Positions 1 to 7,411 of a stretch of 7,872 nt of DNA are shown here, piece by piece. Source of the stretch: Sphingomonadaceae bacterium. Lineage in GTDB: Bacteria; Pseudomonadota; Alphaproteobacteria; Sphingomonadales; Sphingomonadaceae. The stretch's first letter is position 1, and the number at the start of each line of letters is the position of its first letter. The stretch lies in the NCBI GenBank assembly GCA_013821585.1, contig JACDGO010000084.1, positions 1 to 7,872 of the forward strand, written 5' to 3'. The notes below the pieces were generated by a model that searched no databases, was not told the DNA's origin, and worked only from the letters and a program-made list of their open reading frames with translations. Made by a program: the position numbers and the translations under genes.

Positions 1-422
1 CCGATTCGCGCAACCCGCCACTGTTCCGCCACGCGCGCGCTTTCTGTCTGTCAGTCGCCGGCTGGCACGCGGTCGCGGGAAGGAGCGCCGACGGCGAGCC
101 CGGCTGGAGCCATGTCGCCGCTTGCCGAACCGGCGCGGAAGGCCCGGGACTTGCGGTCGACGCGGGCTGGTCGAAGTCGCCCAATGCTCCGGTGTGGACC
201 GGCGGCGAAGTGCGCGGGCAAGTCGCGCCCGACCGGAGCGCCGTCTATCGCCTCGTTGCCGTCACGCCCGCGCCCAGGCTATCGCCGAGCGCGCCGCCTT
301 CGCTCGACCTCATCCCCAACAACCACCGCGCCTATGCGGTGCAATGGTTCCTGTTCGCCGCGATCGCCGCGGTCATTTACGCGCTCGCGCTCAGGCGACG
401 CGCTTCCCCGCCCCGCCGCTGA
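1..422 (+). CDS. SURF1 family cytochrome c oxidase assembly protein (3' part)
   Basis: This is the C-terminal 139 residues of a gene that begins before the window; the first whole codon is at position 3 and the stop is TGA at 420-422. SURF1 proteins are inner-membrane factors that help insert heme a into cytochrome c oxidase subunit I. The visible part has the SURF1 features: NPPLFRHA near the start, GWSHVA and CRTGAEGPG in the middle, WTGGEVRG, and the hallmark [12 protein letters not shown] at residues 105-116. That motif leads into the single C-terminal membrane helix (about 112-131), which is followed by a basic tail. SURF1 has two membrane helices; the N-terminal one lies outside the window. 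In many alphaproteobacteria the gene closes a cytochrome oxidase cluster, which would lie to the left. The family call is from motif recognition and is fairly secure. Confidence 0.88.
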   Translation, partial: DSRNPPLFRHARAFCLSVAGWHAVAGRSADGEPGWSHVAACRTGAEGPGLAVDAGWSKSPNAPVWTGGEVRGQVAPDRSAVYRLVAVTPAPRLSPSAPPSLDLIPNNHRAYAVQWFLFAAIAAVIYALALRRRASPPRR

Positions 423-456
423 TTGCTAAGGTCGAAACGACTCTATCGAGCCGAGC

Positions 457-462
457 AGGGGA
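457..462 (+). promoter_or_regulatory. Shine-Dalgarno site of acnA
   Basis: AGGGGA lies 7 bases before the ATG at 470. It settles the acnA start against the much longer in-frame extension that would run through the SURF1 gene. Confidence 0.7.
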
Positions 463-469
463 AACCGCC

Positions 470-3138
<2,669 letters not shown>

Positions 3139-3142
<4 letters not shown>

Positions 3143-3501
3143 GGGCGGTGCTGCGGGGCAGCTGCCATTGCGGCGCGGTGCGGATCACGATCCCGCGAAA
3201 GCCGGACTATATCAACGACTGCAACTGCTCGCTCTGCGTCAAGAAGGGCGCTAACTGGTGCTATTTCACGCCCGCCGAGGTTCTGGTCGAGGGTGGACCG
3301 TTGCACGCATATGTTCGTGCGGATTGCGCCGAGCCGTGCTTGACAACGCATTCGTGCGCGACGTGCGGCTGCACGACGCACTGGTCGCCGCTCGAGCCGC
3401 AAACGCTGGACCGGATGGGCGTCAACGCCGGGCTGTTCGAACCCGGCGACATGGACGGCATCGAGGTCCGCCCGATCGACGGACGTTCATGGGACGTCTG
3501 A
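3139..3501 (+). CDS. GFA family (glutathione-dependent formaldehyde-activating-like) zinc protein
   Basis: A 120-residue protein of the GFA / CENP-V fold. All three cysteine clusters that bind zinc in this family are visible: Cys9-x-Cys11 in SCHCGAV, Cys28-x-Cys30-x-x-Cys33 in [10 protein letters not shown], and Cys73-x-x-Cys76 in [10 protein letters not shown]. Founding members were linked to S-hydroxymethylglutathione formation from formaldehyde, but most homologues have no proven substrate, so the name is only a family name. The start is a TTG at 3139 that shares TTGA with the acnA stop, a 4-base overlap. An AGGA at 3125-3128 inside acnA is placed to serve it. A GTG at 3148 is the alternative and would trim only three residues. 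The overlap implies co-transcription and probably translational coupling with acnA. Extra cysteines (41, 63, 67, 78) are present. Confidence 0.88.
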
Positions 3502-3561
3502 ACTCGTGATGACCGCGATCACGCTGGTCGGCGTCTGGCGCGACGCGCGGGTCTGAACGCG

Positions 3562-4185
3562 GTGCGCCGGCCAAGCTCCGTTGATGGCCTCACCAAGCTC
3601 GGCCGCGTTCGCCTGTCCAAATCCTTCTTCATGCGCGATTTCCTTTATTCGGAAATCGCGGCGATCCACGGGTTCGACAACATCCCCGACGATCCCGACC
3701 TCGCGATCGCAGCGGGGACGCGGTTGTGCGAAGAGCTGCTCGAGCCGTTGCAGGACGCGTTCGGGCGGATCGCTGTGCGCGGGTCATACCGGTCGAGCGA
3801 GGCGAACGCGCTCGGCAATCGGCTGATGCGCCAGGGCAAGGCGGCCTATAATTGCTCGATCAACGAAAGCAGCTGGGCCGGGCACATCTGGGACCGGCTC
3901 GACGACCGCGGGCTGATGGGCGCGACCGCGTGCGTGATCGTGCCGGGCTTCATCGACCGCTTTCCGCGGGCCGGTGAATGGCGGCGGCTCGCGTGGTGGA
4001 TCCACGACCATCTGCCCTACTCGAGCCTGTGTTTCTTCCCCGTGATGCATGCGTTCAATATCCGCTGGCGCGAGGTGCCCGAACGTCGAATCGACAGCTT
4101 CGTTTCCCCGCGCGGCTGCCTGACCAAACCCGGCATGGCGAACCACGAGGGAAGCCATCAGAAGGAATGGCGCGGGATCGTCTAA
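3562..4185 (+). CDS. Peptidase M15-like protein of unknown function
   Basis: A 207-residue protein with no signal peptide. The LSKSFFMRDFLYSEI stretch at 18-32 resembles the LSxxFxxxEF opening of M15A/D-Ala-D-Ala carboxypeptidase-like domains. It is followed by a helix (LCEELLEPLQDAFG, 55-68) and RGSYRS (73-78), which matches the family's R-S-x-Y-R-S. The zinc motif SxHxxGxAxD is not clean: the nearest equivalent is GHIWDRLDDRGLMGAT with His108 and Asp111. Further histidines occur at 148, 150, 163, 195 and 199. A metal-dependent role is therefore uncertain. The GTG start at 3562 is preferred over ATG 3631 because the later start would cut off the conserved LSKSFF block. No obvious ribosome site precedes it, and the frame is open back to the GFA stop at 3501. 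It may be co-transcribed with acnA and GFA. Cell role is unknown. Confidence 0.7.
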   Translation: MRRPSSVDGLTKLGRVRLSKSFFMRDFLYSEIAAIHGFDNIPDDPDLAIAAGTRLCEELLEPLQDAFGRIAVRGSYRSSEANALGNRLMRQGKAAYNCSINESSWAGHIWDRLDDRGLMGATACVIVPGFIDRFPRAGEWRRLAWWIHDHLPYSSLCFFPVMHAFNIRWREVPERRIDSFVSPRGCLTKPGMANHEGSHQKEWRGIV

Positions 4186-4188
4186 CGT

Positions 4189-4200
4189 AACGAAATCGTT
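4189..4200. repeat. Short perfect inverted repeat after the M15-like gene
   Basis: AACGA and TCGTT are separated by AA, four bases after the stop of the upstream gene. The stem is too short and lacks a T-run, so it is not a convincing terminator. It might be an operator, or chance. Confidence 0.25.
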
Positions 4201-4231
4201 GCAAATCTGTCGCGTTTCGGGACAAGCGCCA

Positions 4232-4254
4232 TTAACCATAAAAATCGGTTGACG
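4232..4254 (+). promoter_or_regulatory. Candidate CtrA-like / promoter region of the PEP-CTERM gene
   Basis: The 146-base gap before the PEP-CTERM gene is richer in A and T than its surroundings. It contains TTAACCAT (4232-4239), which matches the alphaproteobacterial CtrA half-site. TTAACC is followed nine bases later by GGTTGA (4247-4252), forming an imperfect inverted repeat. TTGACG (4249-4254) is a good -35-like hexamer, but no convincing -10 lies at normal spacing. The regulatory assignment is inference. Confidence 0.35.
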
Positions 4255-4319
4255 GGCGCATAATAATGAACAAATCGCTAACGATCGACGAGCCGCAGTT
4301 TGGCGACTCGCAAGGGTTC

Positions 4320-4325
4320 AAGGGG
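4320..4325 (+). promoter_or_regulatory. Shine-Dalgarno site of the PEP-CTERM gene
   Basis: AAGGGG lies 6 bases before the ATG at 4332. It abuts the ATG at 4326, and is downstream of the ATG at 4266, so it favours the start that gives a clean signal peptide. Confidence 0.65.
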
Positions 4326-4331
4326 ATGATC

Positions 4332-6002
4332 ATGAAGTCCACAGCTAAGCTGCTCGCCGCGACGATTCTCGCGTTCGGCGTCACGGTGACGTCCGCGAAT
4401 GCGACGACGCTCATTAAGGATGAGTATCAGGATTTCGAGTCGGCCGAGCTCGTGCCGTTCGTGGCGTCCGACGCCGGCGGCGCGGCGCGCGAGGCGAACG
4501 CTCCCGGGAACGGCTTCGTCGTTCAGGGTTTCCAGGGCATCAGCCAATATGACGTCGCGACCTTCGCGCGCAATTTCATCCCGCCGGACACGATGGGCGC
4601 GGTCGGCGCGACGCAGTATACGTCGTTCGTCAACGGCGGTTTCGCGGTGTTCGACAAAGCGACCGGCACTCAGACGAAGCTGACCTCCGATCTCGCCTTC
4701 TGGGCAGCTGCGGGCCAGACCGGCGCCAATGGCGACTCGCGCGTGCTTTTCGACAAGGCCGCCAATCGCTGGGTCGCGCTTTCGTTCGGAAACAGCGTCT
4801 CTGACATCCAGATCGCGGTTTCGAACACGGCGGACGCGACGGGCGTTTGGAAATCGACCAAGTTCACCGGCTTCGCCGGCGGCACCGCCGACTATCCGAC
4901 GCTCGCGATGGACGCCAACGCCTTCTACATCGGCACCAACGACTTCAACGCGGCGGGCAGCTTCAGCGGCACGACGCTGAACGTCATTCCGCTCGCGAGC
5001 GTGGTCAACGGCGCCGCGCCGACGACGGCCGGCCTGAAGCAGTTCTTCACGCCATATACCGGAGTCGGGTATCCCACTGACGCCGATCGCGGTTTCGCCA
5101 TCCAGGGCGTCAACAGCGATACCGCGACGACGACCGGCCATGTGATCGCCGCTTCGTTGTTCTTTGACGATGTGGTTCGGTACAACGTGAACAATGCCGG
5201 CACTCCCGGCGCAACTGAGACGGCGACACAATTCGTCGGCGTCGCCGAATACGACCAAAATGGCCCGGCTCGTCAGCCGAACGCCGTTCCGGACGCCAAT
5301 CCGAACGCCACGTTCACCAGCAACGACCGCGTCATCGATACGCTCGATCCGCGGATCGGATCGAGCGCCTATGAGGTCGGCGGCCGCATCTACAGCGTCT
5401 ACACGGTCACACCGATCGGCACCGACCATACTGCCGTTCGCTACGATGTCGTCGATGCCGCCACGAACAAGCTCCTCGACGAGGGCATGATCAGCGATGC
5501 GACGCACGACTATTGGGAAGGTTCGCTGGCGGTCAACGCTTTCGGCCAGGTCGTGATCGCGTATAACCGCTCGGGCTCCGACCCCGCGGACGGGAAGGTC
5601 AGCTTCCTTGCCCGCTCCTACAGCACCGGCGCCGACGGCAAGCTGACGCAGCGCAATGCGGAGGCACTGCTCAAGGTCAGCGCTGTCGACGACTACCACA
5701 ACGGCAGCGTCGACGGTCAGGTCGCCGCGGGCCGCCAGCGTTGGGGCGACTATAGCTCGGTAACGCTCGATCCGAACGACCCCCGGTCGTTCTGGGCGAT
5801 CGGCGAATATGCCCGCGAGTATAACGACGCGGCGGGCGGACACCCCGGCGGCACCGGCGGTTCGCGCTGGAGCACCTGGATCACGCAGCTCAACGTTGGC
5901 ACGGCGGTTCCCGAGCCGGCAAGCTGGGCGATGATGATCGCCGGCTTCGGTCTCGTCGGCGCGGCGATGCGGCGTCGTCGCGGCAACTTCGTCGTCGCGT
6001 AA
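4332..6002 (+). CDS. Secreted beta-propeller-like protein with PEPxxWA-CTERM sorting signal
   Basis: A 556-residue exported protein. Residues 1-24 form a Sec signal peptide: Lys2, Lys6, a hydrophobic core, and a likely cut after Ala22-Asn23-Ala24. The C-terminus carries the sorting signal: PEPASWAMM from residue 527, a hydrophobic helix, then four arginines. In sphingomonads this PEPxxWA class is recognised by an exosortase that cleaves and hands the protein to the cell surface or envelope. No exosortase lies in the window. The body resembles sialidase- or propeller-like secreted proteins: IPPDTMGAVG (83-92), RVLFDKAANRWVALSFGN (from about 137), DPRIGSSAYEVGG, and WGDYSSVTLDPNDPRSFWAIGEYA from Trp471. 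No catalytic residues can be assigned. ATG 4332 is chosen over 4266 because it puts the signal peptide at the N-terminus and has AAGGGG (4320-4325) 6 bases upstream. It has its own leader and terminator, so it is probably monocistronic. Confidence 0.88.
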   Translation: MKSTAKLLAATILAFGVTVTSANATTLIKDEYQDFESAELVPFVASDAGGAAREANAPGNGFVVQGFQGISQYDVATFARNFIPPDTMGAVGATQYTSFVNGGFAVFDKATGTQTKLTSDLAFWAAAGQTGANGDSRVLFDKAANRWVALSFGNSVSDIQIAVSNTADATGVWKSTKFTGFAGGTADYPTLAMDANAFYIGTNDFNAAGSFSGTTLNVIPLASVVNGAAPTTAGLKQFFTPYTGVGYPTDADRGFAIQGVNSDTATTTGHVIAASLFFDDVVRYNVNNAGTPGATETATQFVGVAEYDQNGPARQPNAVPDANPNATFTSNDRVIDTLDPRIGSSAYEVGGRIYSVYTVTPIGTDHTAVRYDVVDAATNKLLDEGMISDATHDYWEGSLAVNAFGQVVIAYNRSGSDPADGKVSFLARSYSTGADGKLTQRNAEALLKVSAVDDYHNGSVDGQVAAGRQRWGDYSSVTLDPNDPRSFWAIGEYAREYNDAAGGHPGGTGGSRWSTWITQLNVGTAVPEPASWAMMIAGFGLVGAAMRRRRGNFVVA

Positions 6003-6031
6003 CGGCTGACGAATCCTCTCCGGGGTGAATG

Positions 6032-6059
6032 CGGGGGGCGCTATCGCGTCCCCCGTTTT
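6032..6059 (+). terminator. Rho-independent terminator of the PEP-CTERM gene
   Basis: A 10-bp stem pairs 6032-6041 with 6046-6055, with one G-U wobble, around the tetraloop TATC. TTTT follows at 6056-6059. It begins 30 bases after the stop codon at 6002. Confidence 0.88.
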
Positions 6060-6107
6060 CGTTCTGAAGCGAGTTCCAAGGTCGAATCGCTCCAGGCCTT
6101 GTTGGTT

Positions 6108-6155
6108 GCGTTTTCCGAGCCGCTGGCTGTTCCAGCCAGCTCGCAAACGCTCTAG
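6108..6155. repeat. Palindromic intergenic repeat, copy A
   Basis: This 48-bp element matches a second one at 6680-6727 at 42 of 48 positions, in the same orientation and without gaps. It is an imperfect hairpin. The outer arms GCGTTT (6108-6113) and AAACGC (6145-6150) enclose an 8-bp inner stem, GCTGGCTG (6122-6129) with CAGCCAGC (6133-6140), around the loop TTC. It ends in CTCTAG. It sits between the PEP-CTERM terminator and the next gene, 8 bases before that gene's start. It looks like a dispersed REP-type element; genome-wide copy number cannot be seen here. Confidence 0.8.
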
Positions 6156-6163
6156 GGTAGGGA

Positions 6164-6571
6164 ATGACTTGTAACGACAGCCTCCGTTCCGCGCGGGCAT
6201 TTTTGCCGCTGATGGCCATCGCCGCCGCGCCCCTTGCATCCGCGGATCGCCTATCGGGCGTGTGGAGCGGCGATCGCGCGACGCTCGAGCTCACGCCGCA
6301 CGGCGGCAGCTTCACCGAAGATTGCGCATCGACCAGCATCGGACCCGTCGTCTGGCGTGCGGGCGCCCGGCGCTTTACCGCGACCGGCCGCAAGACGACG
6401 GAGGGGCCCGGCCCCCAGCGCGCCGATGTCGCTCCAAAGAGCGTCGCCGTTCGTTTTACGGGGCAATTCACCGGCGACCGGCTCGATCTCAACGTCGGGG
6501 CGGATGGGGCGCCGCTCGCGCACTACCGGCTGATGCCCGGCCGCGCCGTCAAGCGCATTCGCTGCCTGTAA
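6164..6571 (+). CDS. Small exported protein of unknown function
   Basis: A 135-residue protein with a signal peptide (residues 1-27, cut probably after Ala25-Ser26-Ala27), giving a mature domain of about 108 residues. The mature part reads as a small beta-rich domain: DRLSGVWSGDRATLEL at the front, GGSFTEDCAS in the middle, GPQRADVAP, then FTGQFTGDRLDLNV and a basic end, VKRIRCL. Cys54 and Cys134 could form one disulfide in the periplasm. I recognise this layout as a kind of secreted protein seen in sphingomonads, but I cannot attach a named family or a function. The only ribosome-site candidate is AGGG at 6154-6157, which overlaps the end of repeat copy A; ATG 6164 is the only start that keeps a whole signal peptide. 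A terminator follows 31 bases after the stop. Confidence 0.75.
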   Translation: MTCNDSLRSARAFLPLMAIAAAPLASADRLSGVWSGDRATLELTPHGGSFTEDCASTSIGPVVWRAGARRFTATGRKTTEGPGPQRADVAPKSVAVRFTGQFTGDRLDLNVGADGAPLAHYRLMPGRAVKRIRCL

Positions 6572-6602
6572 CCCACGCCGTTCGACCGCTCCGGCAAATA
6601 AC

Positions 6603-6634
6603 GGGGCCGGGCGTCTTGCGACACCCGGCCCCTT
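6603..6634. terminator. Probable bidirectional transcription terminator
   Basis: A GC-rich hairpin pairs 6603-6615 with 6620-6632 around the loop TTGC. It is 13 bp with one C-A mismatch on the plus strand, which becomes a G-U wobble on the minus strand. It lies between convergent reading frames (ending at 6571 and 6724). The T-run on the plus side is weak (TTCCCT). Confidence 0.7.
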
Positions 6635-6679
6635 CCCTCGTTACGCGACCCGAGGGAAACTGGAGAGTTTTTAGTTGTC

Positions 6680-6727
6680 GCGTTTTCCGAGCCGCCGGCT
6701 GTGCCAGCCGACTTGAAAACGCTCTAG
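6680..6727. repeat. Palindromic intergenic repeat, copy B
   Basis: Second copy of the 48-bp element at 6108-6155, with six substitutions and no gaps. Its outer stem is longer than in copy A: GCGTTTTC (6680-6687) with GAAAACGC (6715-6722). The inner stem CGGCTG (6696-6701) with CAGCCG (6705-6710) closes on the loop TGC. The CTAG at the end supplies the TAG stop codon (6724-6726) of the minus-strand ORF beside it. Confidence 0.82.
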
Positions 6728-6975
6728 CAGTGCGAGCTGCGCTCGATCTCACGGCCGGCGAGCGCGCCCGCGCCCGCGCCGATAATCGCGCCGGTGGTCG
6801 ACGGGCGGTTGTAATAACCGCCGCGCCCGATCTCGCGGCCGAGCAGCCCGCCCAGCACGCCGCCCGTCACCCAGCCGGCCCGCCCGGCCAGGCCGCGCGT
6901 GGCGCTGAGCACGATGCCCAGGATCAGCCCGGCCTCGAACACCTCTCGGAACACGATCAGCGCGCTTGCCAGCAT
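6724..6975 (-). CDS. Chimeric ORF: FTR1 iron permease N-terminus fused to a glycine-zipper protein tail
   Basis: An intact 83-residue ORF made of two unrelated parts. Residues 1-46 match the start of bacterial FTR1/EfeU-type iron permeases. They include the first membrane helix with the REXXE iron-binding motif (Arg10-Glu11-Val-Phe-Glu14) and the following ATRGLAGRAGWVTGG loop. FTR1 proteins are normally about 270-280 residues with seven helices and a second REXXE motif; all of that is missing. Residues 47-83 instead read as the C-terminus of a glycine-zipper envelope protein: REIGRGGYYNRP, TTGAIIGAGAGALAG, then REIERSSHC. The switch falls in Gly-Gly-Leu-Leu-Gly (42-46), which both families tolerate. 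The ATG at 6975 is four bases after the cupredoxin stop, the normal operon spacing. An upstream TTG at 6996 would add seven residues and is rejected. As read, it cannot be a working iron channel. Confidence 0.75.
   Translation of the reverse strand: MLASALIVFREVFEAGLILGIVLSATRGLAGRAGWVTGGVLGGLLGREIGRGGYYNRPSTTGAIIGAGAGALAGREIERSSHC
6838..6852. other. Junction between sphingomonad-type DNA and the iron-uptake block
   Basis: On the minus strand these 15 bases encode Gly-Gly-Leu-Leu-Gly of the chimeric ORF. To the right the protein matches FTR1; to the left it matches a glycine-zipper tail. The exact crossover could be anywhere in this shared stretch. No target-site duplication, terminal inverted repeat or integrase site is visible around it. 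Confidence 0.65.
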
Positions 6976-6979
6976 GGCC

Positions 6980-7324
6980 TTATTCTCCCGCTGCAATCAG
7001 GGCGCCACGCGCCTGGTCCTGGTGGAACTCGTCGGCGAACGGATAGCGGCCGGCGGCCAGCGGGCCAACCCGGATCAACGCCTCGCGCCCGGCGGAGATG
7101 ACCTTTTCCGCCCCCAGCTCCCGGCTTTCGAACTCGGCCGGCGTGTCGTCGGCGTTGTGTACGACCAGGACCAGCCGCTTGCCGGCCGGCACGTCGATCT
7201 CGGCCGGGCTGAATGCGTGGTTCTTGAGCGTCAGGCGGAACGTCGGCGGGTCGTCGGCCTGCGCCGAGGGCGCTACCGCCATCAAGGACGCCAGGGCGGT
7301 AACGCCGAGCAGATGGAGCTGCAT
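6980..7324 (-). CDS. Periplasmic cupredoxin-domain protein of an iron-uptake operon
   Basis: A 114-residue exported protein. Residues 1-23 form a signal peptide ending in Ala-Gln-Ala. The rest is a single cupredoxin-like domain: FRLTLKNHAFSPAEIDVPAG (29-48), KRLVLVVHNAD (49-59), PAEFES (62-67), and a C-terminal GRYPFADEFHQDQARGAL. Copper-type ligands are uncertain: His36, His56 and His101 are present, but there is no cysteine, so a classic blue-copper site is not expected. Proteins of this kind stand next to FTR1 permeases in Ftr-type ferrous iron systems, for example FtrB with FtrC in Bordetella, and are thought to act in periplasmic iron oxidation or hand-over. Here the stop is four bases before the FTR1 start, supporting co-translation. 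ATG 7324 has a G-rich ribosome site (7330-7337). The longer upstream frame crosses the operator and is rejected. Confidence 0.82.
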   Translation of the reverse strand: MQLHLLGVTALASLMAVAPSAQADDPPTFRLTLKNHAFSPAEIDVPAGKRLVLVVHNADDTPAEFESRELGAEKVISAGREALIRVGPLAAGRYPFADEFHQDQARGALIAAGE

Positions 7325-7344
7325 GGAAATCCCCCCCACGTGAT

Positions 7345-7365
7345 TGCAAACGACTCTCATTTGCA
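7345..7365. promoter_or_regulatory. Fur-family operator candidate 1
   Basis: A 21-bp palindrome, TGCAAA-N-GA-NNN-TC-N-TTTGCA, placed 20 bases upstream of the cupredoxin start. Read on the minus strand it contains AAATGAGAGTCGTTT, which resembles proteobacterial Fur boxes. The setting, in front of iron-uptake genes, fits iron-dependent repression. The choice between Fur, Mur or another regulator is inference. Confidence 0.6.
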
Positions 7366-7381
7366 TTAGTCCTGTGCCAGA

Positions 7382-7396
7382 TGCAAGCGGTTTGCA
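7382..7396. promoter_or_regulatory. Fur-family operator candidate 2
   Basis: A 15-bp palindrome, TGCAA-GCGGT-TTGCA, ending four bases before the GGGAG ribosome site of the divergent gene at 7412. It shares the TGCAA half-site with the first palindrome, so the two probably bind the same regulator and control both directions. Confidence 0.45.
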
Positions 7397-7411
7397 ATTG
7401 GGAGCAAGATG

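Noticed and set aside
122..469. Upstream in-frame extension of acnA giving a 1006-residue protein
   Set aside because: This stretch encodes the SURF1 C-terminus in another frame. AcnA homologues begin near MTAVGQD, and a good ribosome site precedes ATG 470.
3509..3556. 15-codon mini-ORF (ATG 3509 to TGA) between the GFA and M15-like genes
   Set aside because: No ribosome site, no sign of attenuation structure, and length within chance.
4266..4331. N-terminal extension of the PEP-CTERM protein from ATG 4266
   Set aside because: It would place 22 polar residues before the signal peptide and has no ribosome site at the right distance.
4278..6239. 653-codon open frame on the minus strand opposite the PEP-CTERM gene
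   Set aside because: Arg/Ala-rich shadow frame that crosses the terminator at 6032-6059 and repeat copy A. The plus-strand frame has a signal peptide and sorting signal.
6262..7101. 279-codon plus-strand frame across the small exported gene, terminator, repeat and iron genes
   Set aside because: Arg/Ala-rich shadow frame with no motif. It runs through a terminator hairpin and two genes on the other strand.
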